From assembly GCA_934747325.1 (NCBI GenBank), contig CAKVGW010000001.1, forward strand, positions 1 through 64,000: a stretch of 64,000 nt of DNA, in the 5' to 3' direction. Of this stretch, positions 26,931-35,029 are shown piece by piece; position 1 is the first letter of the stretch, and the number at the start of each line of letters is the position of its first letter. Position numbers and translations under genes: made by a program. Source of the stretch: an uncultured Candidatus Melainabacteria bacterium. GTDB taxonomy: Bacteria; Cyanobacteriota; Vampirovibrionia; Gastranaerophilales; Gastranaerophilaceae. The notes under the pieces are model-generated. The model saw only the letters and a program-made list of their open reading frames with translations. It ran no database searches and was not told the origin of the DNA.

Positions 26931-28283
26931 ATGGATGCGGTAACCCAAAGGGTTGCGGATTTTATTACAAAATATAATCTTCAAGACAAAACAATTATTG
27001 TTGGTTTCTCGGGAGGTTATGACTCCATGTGTCTTTTAAATATTTTATCAGAATTAAAGCAATTGCCTGATTTTATAGAAATGACTGTTGTTGCAGCGCA
27101 TTTTAATCATAATTGGCGCGGTGAAGAATCTTTAAGAGAACAAGAAATCTGCAGAATCTTTGCAAGCAGTAAAGGGTTTGAGTTTTACTTAAAAGAAGCG
27201 CCAAAAGGTTTAAAGAAAACTGAAAATGATGCGAGAATTGCTCGATATGAATTTTTTGAAGAGGCGTTTGAAGAATTTGACGCAGATGCTGTTTTTACTG
27301 CTCATAACAAAGATGATAACGCAGAAACTGTTTTATATCGCATTATTAAAGGTACGGGTATTGTTGGTTTAAAAGGTATTTCAGAAAGAAGAAAATATTT
27401 TTATCGACCATTATTAAAAACAAAAAGGGTTGAGATTGTTGATTATTGCAATGAACACAATCTTTCTCCGAATAATGATTCTTCAAACTCAAATACAGCT
27501 TATAAACGTAATTATTTAAGACTGAATGTTATTCCGACATTAGAAAAAATTAATGAAAATGTAAAAGATGCGCTGAATATCTTAGCTGTAAATGCAAATA
27601 ATGACAATGAAATTATTGAAGAATATTTAAAACCTTTAAGAGGTAAAGTCTTTGACGGTGATAAAATCATTTCTTCGGAATATAGAAAACTTATTAAGCC
27701 TGCAAAATTAAGATTTTTGCATGAATATGTACAAATGCTTGATTTAGATTATGATTTTAAAAAAATTAATGAACTTTATGAGTTTTTAGAAACTAATATT
27801 ACGCAAAAAAACGGTACAACGAAATCACTCGCAACTGCTCTTTGGCTTTATGCGGATGATAAAATTGTTGAACCGATACCTCGCAGAAAACAAGAAGAAG
27901 AAAACAAAGATGTGACAATTTCCGTTGATGGTGAAGGTGAATATAAGTTTGGTGACAAAACTTTAACAATAAAGAATTTTGAAGAGAAGGAATTTTTTGT
28001 GTTTCCTGAATCAACATCAAATTTTGCTTATGTAGATTTATCAAAGGTAAAATTCCCGCTCACACTGCGTTATAGAAAAGATGGTGATATAATAAGCCCG
28101 TTTGGAATGTCAGGTACAATGAAGTTAAAAAAATATTTGAATTCTAAAGGCGTTCCAAGACATAACCGCGATAAAATCATGCTTTTATGTAATGAAGAAG
28201 AAGTTTTATGGGTTTTTGGCGTAGGTATAAGCAATAAAATTGGTGTAAAAATTAATCCGACACACGTTTTAGAGGTAAATTAA
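26931..28283 (+). CDS. tilS: tRNA(Ile)-lysidine synthase
   Basis: 450 residues, normal length. N-type ATP pyrophosphatase with PP-loop SGGYDS (27-32), AAHFNHNWRGEES, TAHNKDDNAET and RNYLRLNVIPTLE. A C-terminal TilS substrate-binding domain includes LRYRKDGDIISPFGMSGTMKLKK-type sequence split by Gly residues, and WVFGVGISNKIGV. It converts C34 of the CAU-anticodon tRNA to lysidine so that AUA is read as Ile. GGAGG lies before ATG. It ends one base before the hpt start, the same gene pair as in Firmicutes. Confidence 0.93.
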   Translation: MDAVTQRVADFITKYNLQDKTIIVGFSGGYDSMCLLNILSELKQLPDFIEMTVVAAHFNHNWRGEESLREQEICRIFASSKGFEFYLKEAPKGLKKTENDARIARYEFFEEAFEEFDADAVFTAHNKDDNAETVLYRIIKGTGIVGLKGISERRKYFYRPLLKTKRVEIVDYCNEHNLSPNNDSSNSNTAYKRNYLRLNVIPTLEKINENVKDALNILAVNANNDNEIIEEYLKPLRGKVFDGDKIISSEYRKLIKPAKLRFLHEYVQMLDLDYDFKKINELYEFLETNITQKNGTTKSLATALWLYADDKIVEPIPRRKQEEENKDVTISVDGEGEYKFGDKTLTIKNFEEKEFFVFPESTSNFAYVDLSKVKFPLTLRYRKDGDIISPFGMSGTMKLKKYLNSKGVPRHNRDKIMLLCNEEEVLWVFGVGISNKIGVKINPTHVLEVN

Positions 28284-28284
28284 G

Positions 28285-28815
28285 ATGAAAATGATAACAG
28301 AGAATGATTTAAAAGTCTTGTTCAGTGAAGAAGAAATTCAGAACGGAATAAAGAATTTAGGTGCTAAATTGAATGAAGTTTACGGACAAGAAGAGCTTTA
28401 TTTGATTTGTGTTTTAAAGGGTTCTGTGATGTTTATGGTAGATTTATCAAAACATTTAAAAATGCCTCTGAGAATGGAATTTATAAGACTTTCAAGCTAC
28501 GGTTCAGGTTTTGCGTCAACAGGCAGAGTGAATGCAGTTGACATTTCTTTACCTGATTTGAACGGTAAAAATGTTTTAATCGTGGAAGATATTATTGATA
28601 CAGGTCATACCGCAAAATTTTTAGTAGATTTTATTAATCATAACTTTAAAGTAAAAAGCTTGAATTTTTGTTCGTTATTGGATAAAAAAGTTAAACGTGA
28701 AGTCGAAATTGATGCAGATTATTACTGTTTTGAAATTGATGATAAATTTCTTGTAGGTTATGGTTTGGATTACGATGGATATTATCGTAATTTACCTTAT
28801 ATTGGGTATGTATAA
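28285..28815 (+). CDS. hpt: Hypoxanthine phosphoribosyltransferase
   Basis: 176 residues, normal for bacterial HPRT. The PRPP-binding loop VLIVEDIIDTGHT (residues 97-109) has the two acidic residues Glu101 and Asp102. The flexible loop RLSSYGSG, the purine-binding LDKKVKREVEIDADY and the end VGYGLDYDGYYRNLPYIG are all present. It salvages hypoxanthine or guanine into IMP or GMP with PRPP. Last gene of the operon, immediately after tilS. It is followed by paired hairpins that may stop transcription. Confidence 0.93.
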   Translation: MKMITENDLKVLFSEEEIQNGIKNLGAKLNEVYGQEELYLICVLKGSVMFMVDLSKHLKMPLRMEFIRLSSYGSGFASTGRVNAVDISLPDLNGKNVLIVEDIIDTGHTAKFLVDFINHNFKVKSLNFCSLLDKKVKREVEIDADYYCFEIDDKFLVGYGLDYDGYYRNLPYIGYV

Positions 28816-28822
28816 ATGTATA

Positions 28823-28991
28823 GTTGGGCTGAAAGCCCAACCTACTTGTAACTCAACTCGAATGATGTTCAACATTTCCTATATTTGTCGTTTTCAATGA
28901 AAAATATTGAACACAACTGACGAGCAACTGTTTTATTTCTTAGTAATTGTGAGGAGCGAACAGTCATTGTAGGTTGGGCTTTAAGCCCAAC
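28823..28991. repeat. Pair of opposed GTTGGGCT hairpins
   Basis: GTTGGGCT-GAA-AGCCCAAC at 28823-28841 followed by CTAC, and GTAG before GTTGGGCT-TTA-AGCCCAAC at 28973-28991. The two are the same hairpin in opposite orientation about 130 bases apart, like a BIME. Between them is a TTCAATGAAAAATATTGAAC inverted repeat resembling the RAYT-associated family at 50-55 kb. The rest of 28816-29023 holds no gene. Confidence 0.65.
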
Positions 28992-29023
28992 ATTAACAAT
29001 GTAAATTTTATATTTAAAAAAGG

Positions 29024-29055
29024 CAATTTTTTCTAATTGTTGGACTTATTATATA
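29024..29055 (+). promoter_or_regulatory. Recurrent-type promoter CAATTTTT-N13-CTTATTATATA
   Basis: CAATTTTT at 29024-29031, 13 bases, then CTTATTATATA from 29045. Same boxes and spacing as upstream of genes at 44858, 50664, 54315 and 55437. Confidence 0.55.
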
Positions 29056-29080
29056 TAATGGTAATTGGGAAATTTATACA

Positions 29081-30109
29081 ATGCCAATTGAAAATGTTCA
29101 GTTAGTACAAAATAATAATTTTGATTCAACTCCTACAAAAAATCAAACTTCTGTAAAAAAAGAAACAGTAAAAGGTGATGAAGATAAAAAGCGCGCAGCT
29201 AATTATATGATAGGTGCGACTATTTTGGCGTCTGTTGTTGCGTTAGGCGTTGCGGGTTATAACGGTAAGTTGGGCTCAAATATTCAAAAGATATTAGGAG
29301 GAAAAGCTAAAGCTTCGGTAATTAAGAATCTTACTCCTCAGCAAAAAGCTCAAGAAGCATTGAGTAATTTGTATGAAAAAGTAATTAATAAAGCACAAAA
29401 AGATGGAAATACAAAACGTGTGGCTATATTTGAACAATGCAAAAATAATATTAATTCACTTGATAGTCAAACGACTTACGCAAATTTACTTGATGCGTTA
29501 TATAAAGATTTGAGGCTTGGTGAATATCCAGCAAGTAGCCTTGTTACAAAAAATATTGAAGATATAACTTCTAAAGGAAATAAATTTATCAAAGTGAAAA
29601 ATCAAAATGGTTGGCATTACAGAATGCCAATTGGCAGAAAAAGCACAAAGAGTGTTGATAGAATTTCTGTAAATGCATTAGCCGACGAAAAGCTTATTAA
29701 AAATTTAGATGATTTATTTGCGTCAGGCAAGGTTAAGGGATATTATAAAACACCTGAAACTTCTTTGAATTGGTTAGAACGTCATGATCCGATAACAATT
29801 TATCTTGATGAAAAAGCGGATACAAAAACATTGGAAGCCGTTAAAACTGCTTGTGAAAAGTATATTCGTTCTTCAGAGGATGTTTTGTCAGGCAAAAAAT
29901 TCGCGTCAGGTATGGCTTTGCAGAAATCACCGGATGAACAAGATATAAAAGCTATTTTACAAGAAGCTAAAAATGTAGATTCAACTCTTGAATATGTTTT
30001 GAGAACACAGTTTACAGATAAAGCGAGCGGGAAATTAATTACTTCTGCCGGTTATATGGATTCTGCAAAAAAAATGATAGATTTGATGAAAAATAAAACG
30101 AAAAGTTGA
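29081..30109 (+). CDS. Orphan protein with one transmembrane segment
   Basis: 342 residues, not recognised. Residues 1-40 are polar. A single hydrophobic helix follows at about 43-61 (YMIGATILASVVALGVAGY). The remainder is a soluble Lys-rich helical domain containing GWHYRMPIGRKSTKSVDRIS and WLERHDPITIYLDE. Two Cys residues only. No signal-peptidase site is evident, so it may be anchored with a short N-terminal tail. There is no strong ribosome binding site, only TTGGGAAA about 14 bases before ATG. Monocistronic, with the recurrent promoter upstream. Nothing visible in 30110-30186 beyond A/T-rich sequence. Confidence 0.7.
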   Translation: MPIENVQLVQNNNFDSTPTKNQTSVKKETVKGDEDKKRAANYMIGATILASVVALGVAGYNGKLGSNIQKILGGKAKASVIKNLTPQQKAQEALSNLYEKVINKAQKDGNTKRVAIFEQCKNNINSLDSQTTYANLLDALYKDLRLGEYPASSLVTKNIEDITSKGNKFIKVKNQNGWHYRMPIGRKSTKSVDRISVNALADEKLIKNLDDLFASGKVKGYYKTPETSLNWLERHDPITIYLDEKADTKTLEAVKTACEKYIRSSEDVLSGKKFASGMALQKSPDEQDIKAILQEAKNVDSTLEYVLRTQFTDKASGKLITSAGYMDSAKKMIDLMKNKTKS

Positions 30110-30186
30110 AAACGGTATAAGTCATTATTAATAGATAAAACTTATACGTCAATTATTTTAACAGTAATTGAAAAATATTATAAAAA

Positions 30187-30729
30187 TTAAAGCATGATTT
30201 TTTCTAATTCTTTTACTGCATTTTCAACAGTATCGTTTATAACCTTATAATCAAACTGTTTTGAATTCTCGATTTCCAATTTAATAGACGCAAGACGTTT
30301 TTGAATAGCCTCTTCTGTTTCAGTATGACGCCCTCTTAAGCGAGCTTCCAGTTCTTCAAGTGAAGGCGGTGCAATGAAAATTAATTCAGCTTCCGGCATG
30401 ATTTTTTTTACATTCAATGCGCCTTTTGTATCAATTTCCAAAATCAAGTTTTCGCCATTATTTAAGCAATCATTAACAAAAGCTTTTTTTGTTCCGTAAT
30501 GATTGCCTGAAAATTCAGCCCATTCTAAGAATTCGTTGTTTGAAATACATTCTTTAAATTCGTTTGGGCTTAAAAAGAAATAATTTACACCATGAACTTC
30601 ACCTTCACGTTTCCCGCGAGTTGTACAAGAAATTGAAAGCCTGAATTCAGGATGTTTATTCAAAAATTCTTTAATTACAGTCCCTTTGCCGACTCCTGAT
30701 GAGCCTGAAATTACAAAAAGTTTTGTCAT
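30187..30729 (-). CDS. gmk: Guanylate kinase
   Basis: 180 residues, slightly shorter than E. coli Gmk (207). P-loop GSSGVGKGT (residues 8-16), GMP-binding SISCTTRGKREGE and GVNYFFLSPNEF, EIDTKGALNVKK, and the lid RLRGRHTETEEAIQKRL. It phosphorylates GMP to GDP with ATP. The ATG overlaps the stop of the decarboxylase gene (TAATG), so the two are translationally coupled. This is an unusual partner, since gmk is commonly next to rpoZ or dnaJ-type genes. Confidence 0.93.
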   Translation of the reverse strand: MTKLFVISGSSGVGKGTVIKEFLNKHPEFRLSISCTTRGKREGEVHGVNYFFLSPNEFKECISNNEFLEWAEFSGNHYGTKKAFVNDCLNNGENLILEIDTKGALNVKKIMPEAELIFIAPPSLEELEARLRGRHTETEEAIQKRLASIKLEIENSKQFDYKVINDTVENAVKELEKIML

Positions 30730-32492
30730 TATTCAATTCCTTCCAATCCTTTGTGAACAACTGTTTCATAATCAAAACTTACATCGTCTGATTTTAATTC
30801 AAAAACTTCCTTTTCTTCTTTTTTATCATTGCAATATTGTTCTTGCATAGAAGAGTTTGCAAGCTTTTGAGTGTTCTTTTTAAGATTTGCAATAACTTCT
30901 TCCGTAAGTTTTGGCATATCCATTGATTCAGTGCAAATTTCTATATAACACAATTTATTCATAATTTGTGTTACTTTTAAAGCCTTGTCAAAGTCTTCTG
31001 CGGTTGTAACTTTTGTTGACCAAACATCACCTTCAAATACTCTTGCAAACTTAGCATAATTCATTTGCATAATGTCATTAAACTTGTCGTCCGGACTATC
31101 TGATAAAACTCTTTCTACTGTGTAGCCTTTGTTGTTCAAAACAATTATTACCGGCTTAACATTGCGTCTTAACATATTACCGATTTCCATCGCTGTAAGT
31201 TGATGTGAGCCTTCGCCCGTAATTAAAATTACTCTTGATTTAGGTTTTGCTAAACAAGCACCAAGAGTTGCGGGAGTTGCCCAACCAATTGAACCCCAAA
31301 GTGTTTGAGTTTGTAAATCAACATTATTAGGGAATTTCATTGAAACAACGCCGTGCGGAATAATCCCTGTTTCTGCGATTACAATATCGTTTTCTTTTAT
31401 AAATTCTTGTAATCTCGGATAGATGTATTCAGAAGTCAAAGCGTTTGAACTTGTGGAAACATGCTCATAACCGATTTTTGGCTTTTCAACAAACATTTCT
31501 TTTGTATCTACAAGTTTTGTTATTTCGTCTAAAACATCTGCCATTTTTACATTTTCGTATTTTATGCCATCTACGTAAGTATATGTGCCGTAAATTGCAA
31601 TATGATTGTTTATTGAATAAGGGAGATTAAATCCAAATGAATTTAAATCTGTATAAACAGGACCTACTGCGATTAGACAATTTGTTTCGTTTACGTATTT
31701 TTCAGCAATAGGATTTTTGAATTTTGAATAATAACCGCCGATATATTTTTCATAATCCATATCAATAAGGTTTGTGCCCATTAAAAAATTAGTAACAGGA
31801 ATTCCGCTTTTTTCAACGAATTCTTTAAATTCTATTTGAGCATCAAATCTTTTAACAAGCAAATCGCCTAAAATAACAGGCTTTTTAGAATTATTTATTT
31901 TAGCAACGATTTTTGTAGTAACTTTTTTTAAATTTTCTTCATCACTTGTCCAATCATAACTTACTTCTTTATCAGAAATTTCAGTTTTGGCAATATCTAA
32001 TGGAATTGCAACATAAACCGGTTTCTTTTCTTTTACAAAAACTTTAAGAATTCTATCTATTTCCATTTTTGCATTATCGCGTGTTAAGTAAGCTGTCGTT
32101 GCTGTTACAGGCTTGTGTGCTTCATAACAAGCATAATAATTCACATCTTGAAAATTGTGATGCAGACAAGAGTTGGCTTCTATACATTTTGTCGCAGGAA
32201 CACCGACTATACTGATTACAGGCACATTTTCAGCATTACTTCCTGCAATAGCATTGATTGCGCTAAGTTCTCCAACTCCATAAGTTGTAATGATTGCACC
32301 ATAACCACGCATTCTTGCATATCCATCGGCTGCATAGCCTGCGTTTAACTCATTTGTACATCCAATCCAATTTGTGTTTGGATTGTTTTCTACTGCGTAT
32401 AAAATATTAAAGTTATAATCCCCCGGAAGTCCGAAAAAATCGTTAATTCCAAGTTCTTCAAGTTTTTTAATTAAATATTCGGCTGTGTTCAT
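30729..32492 (-). CDS. TPP-dependent 2-keto acid decarboxylase (pyruvate/indolepyruvate decarboxylase family)
   Basis: 587 residues. The TPP-activating Glu48 lies in GCTNELNAGYAADGYAR, the HH pair is His111-His112 in LHHNFQD, and the cofactor motif runs from GEGSHQLTAMEIG to NNKGYTVE at about residues 424-452 (GEG rather than the usual GDG). These match PDC/IPDC enzymes, which non-oxidatively decarboxylate pyruvate, indolepyruvate or branched keto acids to aldehydes. The C-terminal ~35 residues (Lys/Glu-rich then DDVSFDYETVVHKG) extend past the usual end. The substrate cannot be fixed from sequence. GGAGAG precedes ATG. Confidence 0.88.
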   Translation of the reverse strand: MNTAEYLIKKLEELGINDFFGLPGDYNFNILYAVENNPNTNWIGCTNELNAGYAADGYARMRGYGAIITTYGVGELSAINAIAGSNAENVPVISIVGVPATKCIEANSCLHHNFQDVNYYACYEAHKPVTATTAYLTRDNAKMEIDRILKVFVKEKKPVYVAIPLDIAKTEISDKEVSYDWTSDEENLKKVTTKIVAKINNSKKPVILGDLLVKRFDAQIEFKEFVEKSGIPVTNFLMGTNLIDMDYEKYIGGYYSKFKNPIAEKYVNETNCLIAVGPVYTDLNSFGFNLPYSINNHIAIYGTYTYVDGIKYENVKMADVLDEITKLVDTKEMFVEKPKIGYEHVSTSSNALTSEYIYPRLQEFIKENDIVIAETGIIPHGVVSMKFPNNVDLQTQTLWGSIGWATPATLGACLAKPKSRVILITGEGSHQLTAMEIGNMLRRNVKPVIIVLNNKGYTVERVLSDSPDDKFNDIMQMNYAKFARVFEGDVWSTKVTTAEDFDKALKVTQIMNKLCYIEICTESMDMPKLTEEVIANLKKNTQKLANSSMQEQYCNDKKEEKEVFELKSDDVSFDYETVVHKGLEGIE

Positions 32493-32654
32493 AAATATCT
32501 CTCCATATTTCGTTTATTTTAGCATGTGGAAAGTTATTAATAAAGTAAAAATTATATTAAAATTAAAAATTTGACTTATGATTTTTTTTATATTAATATA
32601 AAGCTTGTCGGTATTAGTCATATCGTAGAGCAATGACAATTTAATAATCCGCAT

Positions 32655-32741
32655 GCCCTTGTGGCGGAATCGGTAGACGCGTTGGACTTAAAATCCAATC
32701 GGGGTTCACCCTCGGTGCCAGTTCAAGTCTGGCCAAGGGCA
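32655..32741 (+). tRNA. tRNA-Leu(UAA)
   Basis: Acceptor arms GCCCTTG (32655-32661) and CAAGGGC (32734-32740), discriminator A at 32741. Anticodon stem TTGGA/TCCAA encloses loop CTTAAAA, anticodon TAA. A long class II variable arm and a T-arm with GTTCAAGTC follow. CCA is not encoded. There is no intron, in contrast to the group I intron found in this gene in many cyanobacteria and plastids. Confidence 0.95.
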
Positions 32742-32747
32742 ATTATA

Positions 32748-32778
32748 AAAGACTTTCCTTTTTGGAAGGTCTTTTTTT
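32748..32778 (+). terminator. Terminator after tRNA-Leu
   Basis: GACTTTCC, loop TTTTT, GGAAGGTC, then a seven-T run. Nearly repeated after the tRNA-like pseudogene (32954-32981). Confidence 0.8.
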
Positions 32779-32780
32779 AT

Positions 32781-32944
32781 GCCCTTGACGCTCGAACCTA
32801 AACGGTTCTTGCTTGCCAGAAAGCGCCTGTGCAATCAAAGATTAGCTACTGCGCTGACGTTAAGTTCCGGTCAAATTCACTGACTCCCCGTCGCTGAAAT
32901 TGACCTAAACTCCGAGCTGCCGCATTCAAGTCTGGCCAAGGGCA
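32781..32944 (+). pseudogene. tRNA-Leu-like partial duplication with foreign middle
   Basis: Starts with GCCCTTG (32781-32787) and ends with TTCAAGTCTGGCCAAGGGCA (32925-32944), identical to the 5' acceptor arm and the 3' T-arm/acceptor of the tRNA just upstream. The ~137 bases between are unrelated to the D-arm, anticodon and variable arm. They have higher GC and hold an imperfect hairpin (GGTCAAATTCA with TGAAATTGACC). A second copy of the terminator follows. It cannot be a normal tRNA. It could be a processed small RNA or a relic of integration at the tRNA 3' end. Confidence 0.7.
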
Positions 32945-32953
32945 TTTTAAAAA

Positions 32954-32981
32954 AGGCTTTCCATTTTAGAAGGTCTTTTTT
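32954..32981 (+). terminator. Second copy of the tRNA terminator
   Basis: AAGGCTTTCC, loop ATTTTA, GAAGGTC and a run of T. Diverged copy of the hairpin at 32748-32778. Confidence 0.65.
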
Positions 32982-33013
32982 TTATTAAAAGTTAAAGTAT
33001 AAAGGCAATAAAA

Positions 33014-33041
33014 AAGGCTGATTTTATTCAAAATCAGCCTT
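33014..33041 (-). terminator. Terminator of the FliA-controlled orphan gene
   Basis: AAGGCTGATTTT (33014-33025), loop ATTC, AAAATCAGCCTT (33030-33041), a perfect 12-bp stem. On the minus strand it is followed by a T run, which fits termination of the gene ending at 33086. Confidence 0.8.
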
Positions 33042-33085
33042 ATAAAGATTAGTGTAGAAAAATAAAGAAAAAGAGAAAAATTTTG

Positions 33086-33472
33086 CTATTCAGCCATACC
33101 CATCAATCTGTCCATTACGATATCCATAACGGCAGGTGCCAGTTCTTCGCCGAATTCTTCTTGAACAATTCCGTAAATCATTTCAAATTGTTCCATATAA
33201 CCTGCAACTCTATCTTGTGTTGCGGCATCAACGGCATTTGCACCATCAACATCTGCGATTCCTTTTGTAGTTTGAGGAGCTACAAAGAAATTGTTACTTG
33301 CAAGAAAATCCATAACCTTTGAAGGGTCTACTTGAGTTTCTGCATGATTATTTGTTAAAACTTGTTCTTGTGGTTGGCCTTCTTTTTGAACATCTCCGTT
33401 TCTTCTTTGAGGAACGTAACCGCCAACACCATAGTTACCATATCCTGAAAGTCTTCCGATTCCGTCTGTCAT
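33086..33472 (-). CDS. Orphan protein under a FliA promoter
   Basis: 128 residues, not recognised. Residues 1-50 are Gly/Tyr/Asn/Gln-rich and probably disordered (DGIGRLSGYGNYGVGGYVPQ). Residues 50-128 look helical and acidic and end DIVMDRLMGMAE. No signal peptide. AAGGAG precedes ATG, and a strong sigma-28 promoter lies 44 bases upstream. Like the orphan at 15560 it has a disordered N-terminus, is monocistronic and ends at or near a hairpin. A flagellum-related role is implied by the promoter alone. Confidence 0.75.
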   Translation of the reverse strand: MTDGIGRLSGYGNYGVGGYVPQRRNGDVQKEGQPQEQVLTNNHAETQVDPSKVMDFLASNNFFVAPQTTKGIADVDGANAVDAATQDRVAGYMEQFEMIYGIVQEEFGEELAPAVMDIVMDRLMGMAE

Positions 33473-33515
33473 TTTTCTACTCCTTTTAAAACTTTTGCTT
33501 TTCTTTACATTATGT

Positions 33516-33542
33516 ATATCGGCATATTTTTGAAAAACTTTA
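33516..33542 (-). promoter_or_regulatory. Sigma-28 (FliA) promoter
   Basis: On the minus strand TAAAGTTT (33542-33535), 11 bases, GCCGATAT (33523-33516). One difference from the FliA consensus. The flanking sequence is also similar to the promoter at 15506-15532. Confidence 0.8.
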
Positions 33543-33725
33543 GCGTTTTGAAGGATATTGTTACAAATCGTTACATAAGTGGGCGAAAGTGTAGTTATAA
33601 TTGGATTTTAAAATATGGAAATGGAATAAGGTAATGGGGGAATAGGGGAATAAGAGGTTTAAATAATAGTACAAGTAAGACGAGGAAATGACCAAATTTT
33701 TGCAAAATTGTGCGTTTAAGAGGTT

Positions 33726-35027
33726 TTAACCTCTTAAACGCCAATAATATTCGACCAAATAACTTATTGCATCAAACGGATGTTCCAGGAATTTAAAATC
33801 TCGATTAGATTTAATTTGATTATGCGTCGGAACATCAACAATACTCGTCCCTTCCTTAAATGACAAATTATATATATTATACAAAATCCACTTGCATCGT
33901 CTTGGGTCGATAAACAAATGCCTTTCGCCTTTTGAATTCTTAACCCGAGCGTTAAATGCCGAAATTCTATTCATAATCGGCGGGTTGTAATCTCTTAACC
34001 TGAATTTTACATCCTTGTAGCCATATTCAAGTAAACTATTTTTTATAATTGCGTAATTCGTATACTCGCTCTGTGTGCTTCTATTATCACCTGAAGCGTC
34101 ACCATTTATAATTATGGATGATTTATGGCTTGGATATCTTCGGATAAATTCGTTGATACATTGTTGAGTTGAAGTATTTTCAATTACAATTTCATCAAAG
34201 AAATAAACATTCTCATCATCTTTATGCGCCAATGCCCAACACATCGGGTCAACGTTAAAATCACAAGTTAAATGTAAAGGTAAATCAGGATTATATTTAA
34301 GCTTAAGTTTATTTCCTTCGTCAAAACCTTTAACAACAAGCCCTGAAGAATAATCCCCAAATTCGCCCAATACGTTTATTTTATAATATTCTTCATCAAA
34401 ACTTTCCTTCATTGATTGAATAAAATGTGGCGGTAGATAAATATTATTTGTAGTCGGCGCAATAATAAGACGATAATTTTCTTTTGAATGTTCAACAAAT
34501 CTCTGCCAAATCCACCCCTTATCCGCTTGTGGGTTTGTATGCCCGAACAAACGATAACGAAAATCTACCCAGTTTTTTCCTCTATAAGTATTTCTTAAAC
34601 GTCCAATGAGTTGTTTAAATGAAGAATCCGTAATTTGTGACGCCTCTTCAATCTCTGCCCAATGTAAGTTCAAAGATTTAAAGCGTTCAGGGTCTTCTAA
34701 AGCAGAAAACAAAATTTCAGAACCATTCGAAAATTTTATCATTTTTTCAAGTTTATTATATGTATAATCTTTATCCTGTATGTAACCAAAATTTTCCAAG
34801 TGGTCAAGATAAGAAACAAGTGTAGTCTTTCTAACAAGTTCATATTCTTTTGCTCCGACTAAACCGCGTGAACCGGGATATTTTTTAGCGAGCAGAATTC
34901 CTAAAAGCGAACCGCACCAAGTTTTTCCACTTCCATAACCACCTTGATAAATTGCAACATCTAATGATTCAGAATGAGGAATTTCTATAAACTCTTTTTG
35001 TTTATCTAATAGTTTATATTTAACCAT
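33726..35027 (-). CDS. Phage terminase large subunit
   Basis: 433 residues from the ATG at 35027, chosen because GGAGG lies eight bases upstream; a longer frame to 35084 has no ribosome binding site. ATPase part: Walker A GGYGSGKT (29-36), Walker B-like LHWAEIEEAS near 130. RNase H-like nuclease part: LTCDFNVDP, INGDASGD and HPFDAISYL supply the three conserved acidic positions. It cuts concatemers and pumps DNA into the capsid. It is the last gene of the cluster, far from the portal and from the candidate small subunit, which is unusual. Confidence 0.9.
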   Translation of the reverse strand: MVKYKLLDKQKEFIEIPHSESLDVAIYQGGYGSGKTWCGSLLGILLAKKYPGSRGLVGAKEYELVRKTTLVSYLDHLENFGYIQDKDYTYNKLEKMIKFSNGSEILFSALEDPERFKSLNLHWAEIEEASQITDSSFKQLIGRLRNTYRGKNWVDFRYRLFGHTNPQADKGWIWQRFVEHSKENYRLIIAPTTNNIYLPPHFIQSMKESFDEEYYKINVLGEFGDYSSGLVVKGFDEGNKLKLKYNPDLPLHLTCDFNVDPMCWALAHKDDENVYFFDEIVIENTSTQQCINEFIRRYPSHKSSIIINGDASGDNRSTQSEYTNYAIIKNSLLEYGYKDVKFRLRDYNPPIMNRISAFNARVKNSKGERHLFIDPRRCKWILYNIYNLSFKEGTSIVDVPTHNQIKSNRDFKFLEHPFDAISYLVEYYWRLRG

Positions 35028-35029
35028 AT

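Noticed and set aside
32781-32944. A second functional tRNA gene
   Set aside because: The D-arm, anticodon arm and variable arm are absent; only the ends match the real tRNA.
33600-33725. Left attachment site of the phage cluster
   Set aside because: No sequence here recurs at the right side; only the duplicated tRNA end further left is suggestive.
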